38,146 nt of DNA from Candidatus Caldarchaeum sp. (GTDB taxonomy: Archaea > Thermoproteota > Nitrososphaeria_A > Caldarchaeales > Caldarchaeaceae). Position 1 is the first letter of the stretch; each line of letters begins with the position of its first letter. The DNA is taken from NCBI GenBank assembly GCA_025054515.1, contig JANWZT010000002.1, forward strand, positions 1-38,146, given 5' to 3'. A program made the position numbers and the translations under genes. The notes beneath the pieces were generated by a model. The model saw nothing but the letters and a program-made list of their open reading frames with translations, made no database searches and was not told where the DNA came from. Positions 22,774-30,880 of the stretch are shown piece after piece.

Positions 22774-23559
22774 ATGCCTGACGTGGTTGTCTGCGTTAAA
22801 CAAACGGTCGACGTCTACCAGCTCAAACCTCATCCCGAAACCCTCGCTCCACAGATTGGACAAGCTCAGTGGAAGAACAGCGACTTCGACCTCAACGCCC
22901 TCGAAGAAGCCCTCAGGATACGGGAGAAACACGGCGGCAAAGTCTATGTCGTATCAGCCGGACACGACGTCAAACCGCTTCTCGTCCGGGAATGTTTGGC
23001 GATGGGAGCCGATGAAGCGTTCGTCCTTTCCGACCCATCCCTCGAAAAGGCCGACGGCTCAGCCACGGCCAAAGTTCTGTCATCAATCATCAAAGCGAAG
23101 ATTCCCAGATGGGATTTGATTCTCTGCGGCGAAGCTTCTCTGGACCAAAACAGCTACCAGACAGGGCCTCGGCTCGCGGAAATTTTCAACGTTCCTCATG
23201 TAAGCTACGTCACTAAGCTCGAAGTCGGAGGCGGCGGTATCAAAGCATGGAGAGCGGTTGAGGACGGGGTTGAAGTGGTTTCCTGCAACCTTCCCGCCGT
23301 CGTTACCGTCGGCCTCGAAATCAACACCCCCCGCCTTCCGAGCCTGCTAATGATTAGGGCGGCTCAGCGGAAGCCGTTGAACGAACTCAAGCTAAGCGAC
23401 GTGGGGTTGACGTCGAACGACGTGATGCCCAAAGCTGAAACGGTCGAAATCAAGGCCCTGAAAACCGAGCGGAAAAAACAAAAATTCGAAGGGAAGCCCG
23501 AAGAACTCGCTGAAAGACTTGCTGAACTCATAATCTCCAACGTAGGTGGACGAAGATGA
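22774..23559 (+). CDS. etfB: Electron transfer flavoprotein beta subunit
   Basis: Pairs with EtfA; carries electrons from acyl-CoA or other dehydrogenases to the membrane oxidoreductase. The protein has 261 residues from the ATG at 22774 (MPDVVVCVKQTVD), chosen because the family N-terminus begins exactly there and GAGGA at 22762-22766 lies seven bases before it. The frame stays open to 22606, but that part overlaps the preceding gene in another frame and is not coding. Family marks are WKNSDFDLNALEEALRI and the CGEASLDQNSYQTGPRLAE nucleotide-binding stretch. A TATTTAT box lies at about 22732-22738, so the etf genes may have their own promoter inside the operon. Whether this ETF bifurcates electrons cannot be judged here. 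Confidence 0.92.
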   Translation: MPDVVVCVKQTVDVYQLKPHPETLAPQIGQAQWKNSDFDLNALEEALRIREKHGGKVYVVSAGHDVKPLLVRECLAMGADEAFVLSDPSLEKADGSATAKVLSSIIKAKIPRWDLILCGEASLDQNSYQTGPRLAEIFNVPHVSYVTKLEVGGGGIKAWRAVEDGVEVVSCNLPAVVTVGLEINTPRLPSLLMIRAAQRKPLNELKLSDVGLTSNDVMPKAETVEIKALKTERKKQKFEGKPEELAERLAELIISNVGGRR

Positions 23560-24500
23560 AAGCGCTGGTTTTCGGGGAGAAGCCGGAGCAGACCGCGTCT
23601 TTGGCGGCATACCTGTCCAAATCAATCCAGCCCGAAACGACCTACGCCGCCGCCTTCACGGAATATTCTCCGACGGAGCTTGAGACGGTTGGGGGAGCTG
23701 GCGTAAAAAAAATCTATGTTCTCCCCGACAAAAACTGGCACGCTGGTCCGGCGTCGACGGCCCATGCGTTGTCTGAGCTGGCGAAGCAAAACGGAGTCGA
23801 CATCGTCGTCGTCTACGCTTCGAAGAAGGGTAACGAAATCGCGGCCCGAACCGCTCAGAGACTGGACGCCTCGTACGCGTCGGAAGTTATTTCGGTTGAA
23901 AGGTCTGGCGACGCGTTTCTCGTTAAGCGGCTGGTTTTGGGCGGAGGCTATGTCGCGTCCTTGCTGCTCAGACATAGGCCTTCGGTCGTTTCCATTAAGC
24001 CCGCCTCCGAAAATATCGTTCCCGGCGATAAGCCCGTTGTCGAGCGGCTCAACATCGTGAGCGACGCACCTGAAGTAAAGTTTCTCGAATCCATTAAGCC
24101 GGAAAAGGCACATGTTGATTTGGAGAAGGCTGGAGTTGTCGTTGCGGTTGGACGAGGGTTTAAGAAGAAAGAGGATTTGGCGATGGCTGAAGAGCTCGCC
24201 CGCATCATCGGAGCCGAAGTAGGCTGCAGCAGACCGATTTCGGGCGATTTGAAATGGCTTGAAGAAGAAAGACACATCGGGTTGTCGGGTAAAAGAGTGA
24301 GGCCGTCGCTCTACATCGCCCTCGGCATTTCCGGGCAGGTTCAGCACCTCGTCGGGATGCGCGACTCGAAAACAGTCATCGCTGTCAACACAGACCCCAA
24401 CGCGCCGATGGCTATTGAATCCGACTACTTCTTCGTCGCCGACCTCTACAAAATCCTGCCCATCACCATCGAAAGCCTGAAAAAGAAGCTGGTCAGCTGA
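23556..24500 (+). CDS. etfA: Electron transfer flavoprotein alpha subunit
   Basis: Binds the main FAD of ETF. The protein has 314 residues. Its C-terminal FAD domain is plain: SRPISGDLKWL, HIGLSGKRVRPSLYIALGIS with SGQVQHLVGM, then VIAVNTDPNAPMAIESDYF, all standard FAD-contact elements. It starts with ATG at 23556 inside the etfB stop (ATGA), so the two subunits are made together. The MobA-like gene follows after three bases. Confidence 0.93.
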   Translation: MKALVFGEKPEQTASLAAYLSKSIQPETTYAAAFTEYSPTELETVGGAGVKKIYVLPDKNWHAGPASTAHALSELAKQNGVDIVVVYASKKGNEIAARTAQRLDASYASEVISVERSGDAFLVKRLVLGGGYVASLLLRHRPSVVSIKPASENIVPGDKPVVERLNIVSDAPEVKFLESIKPEKAHVDLEKAGVVVAVGRGFKKKEDLAMAEELARIIGAEVGCSRPISGDLKWLEEERHIGLSGKRVRPSLYIALGISGQVQHLVGMRDSKTVIAVNTDPNAPMAIESDYFFVADLYKILPITIESLKKKLVS

Positions 24501-24503
24501 AAC

Positions 24504-25112
24504 ATGCGATATTCGACCGCGGTCTTCGCAAACTTTGGCCCAGGCGGCCGTAGAGGTTTAATTAAGATCAACAATAGACCGATGATAGAATATGTTCTCG
24601 AAGCTGTTCCAGACGATTCCGAGGAAATATTCATCCTGTCAGAGGCCGAAAGCAAAGAGTTGTACAGGGAATTAGCCCAACGCTATGACGCGAAGCTTGA
24701 CGAAACTGTCCCCGAGACGGTCGACATAAGGTTTCAGCTCGAGCCCTTCTTCCGGAAAACCGAATACGACGCGGTGCTCGCCCTGCCGTGCGACGCTCCT
24801 TTGCTGACCCGCGAAGTCACAAAATTTTTGACGGAAATTATTACGAAGTTTTCAGCCGGAATTCCGCGGCCTGTTTTCGACAAATCTGAGTTTGGCCTCG
24901 CCTCATACCGCGTAAATCCTTTCCTCGAGGCCATGAAGGAGCATCCCGCGATGAAGATGGCGGACCTGGTCAAACATGTGCACAACGTCCTCTATATCTC
25001 GGCTCAAAGCTTCCGAGTATTCGACGACAAGCTCCGTTTCTTGATGAGGGTGCAGAACCAGGCCGACGCCAGGAGGGTCGCGCACCTTCTCCAGTCTTTG
25101 GAAGAGACATGA
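24504..25112 (+). CDS. MobA-like nucleotidyltransferase
   Basis: A 202-residue protein of the MobA/GlmU-type nucleotidyltransferase fold. The N-terminus reads FANFGPGGRRGLIKINNRPMI, an altered form of the usual LAGGxSxRMGxxK followed by the conserved Pro before the next helix. ALPCDAPLLTREV at about 92-104 holds the metal-binding Asp. MobA attaches GMP to molybdopterin; CoaE/MobA-like relatives make other cofactors. The weak NTP loop means the substrate is unsure and activity may be lost. It lies between etfA and an AIR-synthase-like gene, all within a few bases, which suggests a cofactor or enzyme-maturation task tied to the same operon (inference). Confidence 0.68.
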   Translation: MRYSTAVFANFGPGGRRGLIKINNRPMIEYVLEAVPDDSEEIFILSEAESKELYRELAQRYDAKLDETVPETVDIRFQLEPFFRKTEYDAVLALPCDAPLLTREVTKFLTEIITKFSAGIPRPVFDKSEFGLASYRVNPFLEAMKEHPAMKMADLVKHVHNVLYISAQSFRVFDDKLRFLMRVQNQADARRVAHLLQSLEET

Positions 25113-25115
25113 GAC

Positions 25116-26099
25116 ATGCTGCCCGTCGGCAAACTTCCCGAGAGGGTTCTGAAGAACATCGTGTTAAAGCGGGTCGGCGCGTTCAGGAAGGACGTAGTTG
25201 TCTGGCCGGGGTTCGGAGAAGACGCCGGAGCCGTCAAAACCCTCAGGGACGTTTACGTCTTCTCCATGGACCCTATCACTGGCTCGAAGAGTTTTATCGG
25301 ATGGCTTGCCGTCCACGCTTCAGCCAACGACGTCGCGGTTTCGGGAGGCCGTCCGGAATGGTTTTCATCGACCATCCTGTTGCCGAAGGGAACAGGCCCC
25401 GCCGACTTGAAGAAAATCGTCGCTCAGATCCATCGGGCTTGCAGGAAGCTGGGCGTCGCCGTCGTGACGGGCCATTCGGAGGTCGCTCCTTTCGTTTCCT
25501 CACCGATTGTGGTGGGCCACATGATGGGCCGTTTACTCGCCTCTAAACCAATCAAGAGCGCCGGAGCAAGGCCCGGCGACCAAATACTGATGGTTAAATC
25601 CGTTGCTTTGGAAGGGGCGGCCATAATTGCCACTGATTTCGCTGAAATTTTGAAGGCGAAAGGTTTCTCGGCTCGCGAACTGGTTCGGGCTTCTTCTTTC
25701 ATCATGAAGACGAGTGTGGTTGATGAGGCTTTGACGCTTGCAAAGACAGGTGTGCATTCCATGCATGACCCAACCGAAGGCGGGTTGGTCGGCGGCCTGT
25801 ATGAAATGGCTCAAGCCGCGGGAGTAGGGTTTGAAGTCGAGAGGTCGAAGGTGCTTGTTCATCCGTTGGTGGAAAAAATCTGCTCCAAGCTGGAAATCGA
25901 CCCCCTACGTCTCATCAGCTCCGGCACACTTATCGCGACAGCCCCCGAATTCGACCAAGCACTCGTCAAAAAACTCGGCGGAAAAATCATCGGAAAAATA
26001 GTTCCCCGCAGACACGGGATGAAAATCGTCGGAGCTGCTGTGGAGCAGGTTAAGGAGCCCGTGCAGGACGAGCTTTGGCGCCTCCTTTCGTCCAGCTAA
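25116..26099 (+). CDS. AIR-synthase-related (HypE/ThiL-like) ATP-dependent enzyme
   Basis: A 327-residue protein of the PurM/HypE/ThiL/SelD superfamily, which binds ATP at a dimer interface and activates an oxygen as a phosphate. Seen are WPGFGEDAGAV (residues 29-39), HASANDVAVSGGRPEW (about 67-82) and MHDPTEGGLVGGLYEMA (about 211-227), the three superfamily signatures. The HypE C-terminal PRxC tail with its essential Cys is absent; the protein ends LLSSS, and there are no hydrogenase genes, so it is probably not HypE. A similar uncharacterised archaeal family exists. It starts three bases after the MobA-like gene. Role unknown. Confidence 0.75.
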   Translation: MLPVGKLPERVLKNIVLKRVGAFRKDVVVWPGFGEDAGAVKTLRDVYVFSMDPITGSKSFIGWLAVHASANDVAVSGGRPEWFSSTILLPKGTGPADLKKIVAQIHRACRKLGVAVVTGHSEVAPFVSSPIVVGHMMGRLLASKPIKSAGARPGDQILMVKSVALEGAAIIATDFAEILKAKGFSARELVRASSFIMKTSVVDEALTLAKTGVHSMHDPTEGGLVGGLYEMAQAAGVGFEVERSKVLVHPLVEKICSKLEIDPLRLISSGTLIATAPEFDQALVKKLGGKIIGKIVPRRHGMKIVGAAVEQVKEPVQDELWRLLSSS

Positions 26100-26100
26100 C

Positions 26101-26108
26101 TATATATA
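26101..26108 (+). promoter_or_regulatory. TATA box of the nitroreductase gene
   Basis: TATATATA directly after the AIR-synthase-like stop and centred 26-27 bases before the ATG at 26131. Predicts an independent leaderless transcript. Confidence 0.62.
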
Positions 26109-26130
26109 CGGTGAGTCGCGGAAAAATTTC

Positions 26131-26637
26131 ATGGACGTCTTCGAAGCCATCAAAACGAGGCTCGAAGTTAGAGACTATTCATCCGAGCCCGTTCCTAAAG
26201 AGGTATTGAAAGAGGTCCTCGAAGCCGGCCGTCTGTCGCCAAGCGGCCTCAACACCCAGCACTGGCGGTTTATCGTCGTGGAAGACCGCAGGGATTTGCA
26301 GGAGCTCGCCGACATCAGCACTTCAGGCAAATGGGTCGCCGGCGCCGCGTTCGCGGTCGTCATATTGACCAATCCCAAGTATCCATGGCATCTGATCGAT
26401 GCAGGCCGCGTCGTAACACACATGCAGCTCGCCGCTTGGAACCGAAACCTCGGCTCATGCATCTACACCGGATACGATGAAAAAGCCATGCGCCAGAAAC
26501 TCAACATCCCGGAAAATTACCATATCGCATGTGTGGCCGGCTTCGGATATCCGCGTCGCCGCATAATCGGGAGAAAAAGGAGACTGCCGCTCGAATCAAT
26601 CGCTTTTTCGGGCAGGATGACCCAGCCGTTGACATGA
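26131..26637 (+). CDS. Nitroreductase-family flavoprotein
   Basis: A 168-residue FMN-dependent oxidoreductase of the short nitroreductase type. The opening IKTRLEVRDYSSEPVPKE and LEAGRLSPSGLNTQHWRFIV give the FMN phosphate-binding arginines and the conserved Ser-Gly-Asn-Gln-Trp block. The end has VAGFGYPRRR, the usual helix for the isoalloxazine. Such proteins reduce nitro groups, quinones, flavins or act in cofactor pathways; the native substrate is not inferable. The gene has its own TATA box at 26101-26108, so it need not belong to the etf operon. Complete, with ATG at 26131. Confidence 0.87.
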   Translation: MDVFEAIKTRLEVRDYSSEPVPKEVLKEVLEAGRLSPSGLNTQHWRFIVVEDRRDLQELADISTSGKWVAGAAFAVVILTNPKYPWHLIDAGRVVTHMQLAAWNRNLGSCIYTGYDEKAMRQKLNIPENYHIACVAGFGYPRRRIIGRKRRLPLESIAFSGRMTQPLT

Positions 26638-26649
26638 TGAATTTTTATC

Positions 26650-26657
26650 TATAAATT
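26650..26657 (+). promoter_or_regulatory. TATA box of the ileS gene
   Basis: TATAAATT centred about 35 bases before the ATG at 26689, so a leader of roughly eight bases is expected. It lies 13 bases after the nitroreductase stop. Confidence 0.55.
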
Positions 26658-26688
26658 TAAAGACGACGTAGGTTGTTCTCCGAGACGA

Positions 26689-29600
26689 ATGGAATCGGCG
26701 GCTTCCAGACGATACAACCCCCGTCTCGTCGAAGAACAGGTGAGCAGGTACTGGGCCCAAAACAACATCATTAGAAAAGTTCTCGAAGCCAACCCAGACG
26801 GGCCTCTTTTCTCCTTCCTCGAAGGCCCTCCGACCGTCAACGGCTACATGCACATCGGCCACACTAGGGGACGCGTCTACAAAGACATAGTCCTCCGCTA
26901 CAAGACCATGAACGGCTTTAGGGTTTGGAGAAGGGCTGGATGGGATTGTCAAGGCCTTCCAACAGAAATCGAGGTGGAGAAAAAGCTCGGAATAACAAGC
27001 AAACGCGACATCGAAAAAATTGGAATGGAAAAGTTCGTTCAGGAGGCGTGGAACGTCGTCGACCACTACCTCAGCCACTGGAGGAAAGCGAGCGAAAGGC
27101 TTGGTCTCTGGCTTGACTACGACACAGCCTACGAAACACGCAAAGACGAATACATGGAACACGTATGGCACCTCCTCAAACAAGCACACCAGAACGGAGA
27201 CCTCGTCGAAAGCCTACGCGTCGTACCATCCTGCCCCCAGTGCGAAACAGCACTTTCACAGCATGAACTCGCCCAAGGATACGACGAAGTCGTCGACCCA
27301 TCGATATACGTCAAAATGCCTTTGACCGAAGGCGGATACGTCATCATCTGGACGACGACGCCTTGGACTCTTCCGGGAAACGAGGCCGTCGCCGTCAAGC
27401 CCGACGCCAAATACGTTGAGATACAGTATGACGGGGAAAGATGGTTCGTGGCCGAGCAGCTGCTGCCGAAGTTTGTGGACGAAACGAAGATAGCCGGGTT
27501 CAAGGTGAACCGAACGGTTGACGGCGGATATTTCATCGGCAAACGATACCGTCATCCACTACTCGAGGAGGTGCCAAACCACCTAAACGAAGAACACTAC
27601 ATAGTTCCATCCGAACACGTAACGCTTGAAGAAGGAACTGGCTTCGTCCACATCGCTCCAGCACACGGGCCCGAAGACTTTGAAATAGGGCAGCGACACG
27701 GCCTCAACATTTTCTGCCCCGTAAACCCTTCAGGATATTTCACCGCCCAAGGCGGGAGATACGCCGGGTTGAAAGTCTGGGACGCCTCAGAAAAAATCAT
27801 CGAAGACCTCGAAGCCAAACATCTTCTCGTCAAAAAACTGGAGATTCTACATAGCTACCCCCACTGCTGGCGATGCGGAAGCAAGCTCATCTATTTGACC
27901 AGTGTCCAGTGGTTTTTGAAGGTGGAGAGGATTAAGGAAAGGATGGTTGAAGAGAACAAGTCCGTAAAATGGTGGCCGGAATGGGCTGGCTCAAACCGGT
28001 TCGGCGACTGGCTCGTCAACGCACAGGACTGGTGTATTTCGAGGAGCAAAATCTGGGGAACTCCGCTGAACGTCTGGCGCTGCGAGTCGTGCGGCGAAAA
28101 AACCGTGGTTGGCTCCCGCGCTGAGCTGGAAGAAGCAGTAGAAAAGCCATCGGTCAAAAGGATGCACAGGCCATGGGTCGACGCATATGTCTTCCGCTGT
28201 CCCTCATGCGGCGGGATGATGAAGCGCATTCCCTTCGTCCTCGACACATGGCTCGACTCCGGAGTTGCCTTCTACGCAAGCGTAGACGCACTCAGACAAC
28301 AGCAACTGTTCAACCAAGTCTATCCATACGACTTCATCACCGAAGCCATCGACCAAACACGCGGCTGGTTCTACACCCTTCTCTTCACCTCAACATTGCT
28401 GATGGGCAAAACGCCTTTCAAATCGGTTCTAAATCAGGGACACGTTCTCGATGAATTCGGCAAAAAAATGTCCAAATCGAGGGGTAACGTCGTCTGGGCC
28501 GAAGACGCCTTCGATCGATACGGAGTCGACCCCATTCGGATATACCTGGTCAGCAAAGCCGAGCCGTGGAGCACCATAAACTTCGTCCCGTCCGAAGTCG
28601 AAGAAACCATCGAAGACCTCAACATCCTCTGGAACGTCTTCCAGTTCGCGTCGACATACCAGAAGCTGGACAACTTCGATCCATCCCGACACAGCCTTCA
28701 AAACTATCTTTCGCATCTGCGGCCAGAGGACAAATGGATTCTCGCCCGAATAAACGACGTCGTCGCCAAGACGTCGGCTTACCTTAATGAAATGGAAATC
28801 CACAAAGCCGTCAAGGAGATACTCTCCTTTGTCATAGATGACCTGAGCCGCACCTACCTGCGGAGTGTGAGAAGGATAGCGTGGTCCGAAGCGGAAACTC
28901 CTGAAAAATTCGCCGCCTACTCATGCCTATACTACGTCCTCAAGAAAACTCTTCTTGTTCTCGCGCCATTCGCGCCATACATAACTGAATACCTCTACCA
29001 AACAATCCGGACTTCCTCCGACAAAGAAACGATACATCTTGAATCGTGGCCCGAGGTCGACCAAATGTTTTACGACCGAAAACTCATCGCCCAGATGGAG
29101 CTGGTCAGAGATGTTTTGACATCGATTTTAGCCGCCCGGCAAAAAGGAGGAAGAAAACTCCGTTCACCGGTCACCCGCATCATCCTCGTTCCCAAAACAT
29201 CCGAAGCACACGAAGCCTTGAAGGTTTTTTCATCGTTTTTGATGGAAAGCAGCAACGCGGAAAACATCGAGATACGGCCTCTTGGCTCCGTCTTCGAAGA
29301 AGCTTCCTGGAAAGTTGAAGGGGATTTGGCTCAGCTCGGGCCCGTTTTGGGTAGAAGACTGCCCCAGCTACTGAACTACCTCAAGAACAGCGACGGAGCC
29401 TTGCTCAAAAAAGAGATTGAGACGAAGAATGGGCTAACAGTTCCTATCGACGACGGTGAACGATTTCTTCCGTCTACGATGTTCAACGTCATACGTGTCG
29501 TTCCCGAGTTCTATTCCTATGCGGAAAACCCGAACGCGGAAATTTACGTAGACATGAGGATGTCCGAGGAGCTTGAAGCCACGTCTTCAGCTAAAGAGGT

Positions 29601-29880
29601 CATCCGCAGAATACAGGTCATGCGCAAAGAAGCGGACTTGAACATTCTGGAGAAAATCGAATGCATCATTCAGACGGACGACGAATCTTTCAAAAAGCAT
29701 GTGGAGGTGAAAAAAGGGTACATCGAATCCGAAACCCGGGCCATAGTCAGGACGGCGAAGCTGGGAGACCCGGTTCCCGACGGCTTCTTTGTAAGGTCGT
29801 GGGATATCGACGGTGTGGCCGTAAGAATAGGCTTCAGACGAACAGCTAATAATATTTATAACTTCCCCGGCTCAGATTGA
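26689..29880 (+). CDS. ileS: Isoleucyl-tRNA synthetase
   Basis: Charges tRNA-Ile with isoleucine and edits valine. The protein has 1063 residues, close to archaeal/eukaryotic IleRS. The class I HIGH motif is HIGH at 55-58 with TRGRVYKDIV after it; GWDCQGLPTEIEVEKKLG follows. The CP1 editing domain contains TTTPWTLPGNEAVAV, with zinc-type Cys pairs at CPQC and CWRC, and CESC and CPSC later. The KMSKS loop (FGKKMSKSRGNVV) is near residue 593. The anticodon-binding region and the archaeal-type C-terminus (EFYSYAENPNAEIYVDMRM) complete it. The last codons overlap the TATA box of the next gene. No internal disruption seen. Confidence 0.95.
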   Translation: MESAASRRYNPRLVEEQVSRYWAQNNIIRKVLEANPDGPLFSFLEGPPTVNGYMHIGHTRGRVYKDIVLRYKTMNGFRVWRRAGWDCQGLPTEIEVEKKLGITSKRDIEKIGMEKFVQEAWNVVDHYLSHWRKASERLGLWLDYDTAYETRKDEYMEHVWHLLKQAHQNGDLVESLRVVPSCPQCETALSQHELAQGYDEVVDPSIYVKMPLTEGGYVIIWTTTPWTLPGNEAVAVKPDAKYVEIQYDGERWFVAEQLLPKFVDETKIAGFKVNRTVDGGYFIGKRYRHPLLEEVPNHLNEEHYIVPSEHVTLEEGTGFVHIAPAHGPEDFEIGQRHGLNIFCPVNPSGYFTAQGGRYAGLKVWDASEKIIEDLEAKHLLVKKLEILHSYPHCWRCGSKLIYLTSVQWFLKVERIKERMVEENKSVKWWPEWAGSNRFGDWLVNAQDWCISRSKIWGTPLNVWRCESCGEKTVVGSRAELEEAVEKPSVKRMHRPWVDAYVFRCPSCGGMMKRIPFVLDTWLDSGVAFYASVDALRQQQLFNQVYPYDFITEAIDQTRGWFYTLLFTSTLLMGKTPFKSVLNQGHVLDEFGKKMSKSRGNVVWAEDAFDRYGVDPIRIYLVSKAEPWSTINFVPSEVEETIEDLNILWNVFQFASTYQKLDNFDPSRHSLQNYLSHLRPEDKWILARINDVVAKTSAYLNEMEIHKAVKEILSFVIDDLSRTYLRSVRRIAWSEAETPEKFAAYSCLYYVLKKTLLVLAPFAPYITEYLYQTIRTSSDKETIHLESWPEVDQMFYDRKLIAQMELVRDVLTSILAARQKGGRKLRSPVTRIILVPKTSEAHEALKVFSSFLMESSNAENIEIRPLGSVFEEASWKVEGDLAQLGPVLGRRLPQLLNYLKNSDGALLKKEIETKNGLTVPIDDGERFLPSTMFNVIRVVPEFYSYAENPNAEIYVDMRMSEELEATSSAKEVIRRIQVMRKEADLNILEKIECIIQTDDESFKKHVEVKKGYIESETRAIVRTAKLGDPVPDGFFVRSWDIDGVAVRIGFRRTANNIYNFPGSD
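29853..29860 (+). promoter_or_regulatory. TATA box of the zinc-ribbon gene, inside ileS
   Basis: TATTTATA in the last codons of ileS, centred about 30 bases before the ATG at 29887. It suggests the next gene is transcribed on its own as well as by read-through. Confidence 0.45.
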
Positions 29881-29886
29881 GCCGCC

Positions 29887-30555
29887 ATGGTCAACCCAAA
29901 GATAGGCATAGCCATCGGCGTCGCCGGCGTCACCATAGTTCTTCTCCCCATACTCGCGTTATTTCTAACCGGGGGATACGATTCACCGATTCAAAAAATT
30001 TACGACACGCCTTTAGCCCCCGGGTTTTCTGCCGGGATACTCATCACGGCGGCGGGCGCCGCCACAACCGCAATCGGTTTGCTGCTTTTTGTCCGTGGAA
30101 TGAGAACGCTTTCACCATATTCACCTCCTGTAGCCCCTGTAAGAAGGCCCTTGAAAAGAGAGAATTCCTCCAACAGTGAGCTAGAGGAAATTGAACGGGA
30201 AATTTCGTCGATGCTCGATGAAAAAGGGCCGGCCATGGAGATCAGGACTGTTCCTCCCCGACCAGCCCGTCAGACGGCTCGGGAGCAGCAGACCGTCGTA
30301 GCTCAGCCGTCCTCGAATTCGAAAACTTTGGCGGTGGTGACGAAGGGGGTTGACATGGTCTGTAAATCTTGTGGCGCGGTCAACCCCATAGGCTCCAAGA
30401 TCTGCGGGTCTTGCGGCGCGGAATTGTTTGAGCCGAACCCTAAGGCAGTGGCTTGTCCTGTTTGTGGAGCTCCTGTCGACGAATCCTACAAAATCGGTGA
30501 GAACATCGTCTGCGGCATCTGCTTCAGCGAGCTTAAATACGAAAGCATAGTTTAA
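29887..30555 (+). CDS. Membrane-anchored protein with two zinc ribbons
   Basis: A 222-residue protein of unknown role. Two membrane helices (about 7-28 and 47-72) are followed by a charged, disordered linker with a glutamate-rich helix (about 93-115) and a Ser/Pro/Gln stretch. The cytoplasmic end has two zinc ribbons: CKSCGAVNPIGSKICGSCGAE and a second with CPVCGAPVDE and CGICFSE at the end. Such zinc ribbons often bind nucleic acid or act as protein docking sites. I do not recognise a named family. It lies between ileS and the LSm gene in the same direction, but the membrane part suggests no direct link with them. Confidence 0.68.
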   Translation: MVNPKIGIAIGVAGVTIVLLPILALFLTGGYDSPIQKIYDTPLAPGFSAGILITAAGAATTAIGLLLFVRGMRTLSPYSPPVAPVRRPLKRENSSNSELEEIEREISSMLDEKGPAMEIRTVPPRPARQTAREQQTVVAQPSSNSKTLAVVTKGVDMVCKSCGAVNPIGSKICGSCGAELFEPNPKAVACPVCGAPVDESYKIGENIVCGICFSELKYESIV

Positions 30556-30588
30556 CTATTTTAGAAACTGGAAAACGGTGCAGATAAC

Positions 30589-30819
30589 GTGGAATCGACG
30601 AAGCCTTTGACCACCATAATGCGGAACCTCAACAAAAGCGTCAAAGTGATTTTGAAAAACGACGCCCGCTACGAAGGAACGATGGTCGAATGCGATGGCT
30701 ATATGAACATGCTTCTTGAACACGTGGTCGAATATCTCGGTGACAGCAGGACAGCGGGTTACCCTAAAGTCTTGATTAGGGGAAATAACATTATGTACGT
30801 CATCTTTACCGAAAAGTAA
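30589..30819 (+). CDS. Archaeal LSm/Sm-like RNA-binding protein
   Basis: A 76-residue Sm-fold protein that forms a heptameric ring around U-rich RNA. Sm1 spans about 15-45 (KSVKVILKNDARYEGTMVEC, then DGYMNMLLEHV) and Sm2 about 61-72 (KVLIRGNNIMYVI), with the usual spacing. The archaeal SmAP family is close in length. The start is GTG at 30589; a TATTTTAG-like box about 28 bases upstream fits a short leader. The gene lies in the same strand between the zinc-ribbon gene and S-adenosylmethionine synthetase. Confidence 0.92.
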   Translation: MESTKPLTTIMRNLNKSVKVILKNDARYEGTMVECDGYMNMLLEHVVEYLGDSRTAGYPKVLIRGNNIMYVIFTEK

Positions 30820-30843
30820 CCCGGAGGAAAGGGGATAAGAGGT

Positions 30844-30851
30844 TAATATTT
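30844..30851 (+). promoter_or_regulatory. TATA-like box before S-adenosylmethionine synthetase
   Basis: TAATATTT centred about 33 bases before the ATG at 30881. The GTG at 30869 would lie at or before the expected transcript start, which supports the ATG, as does GGAG at 30871-30874. Confidence 0.45.
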
Positions 30852-30880
30852 AGGGGGTTTTCTGCAAAGTGGAGAAAATT

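Noticed and set aside
25116-26099. Hydrogenase maturation factor HypE
   Set aside because: The C-terminal Cys tail is missing and there are no hydrogenase genes nearby.
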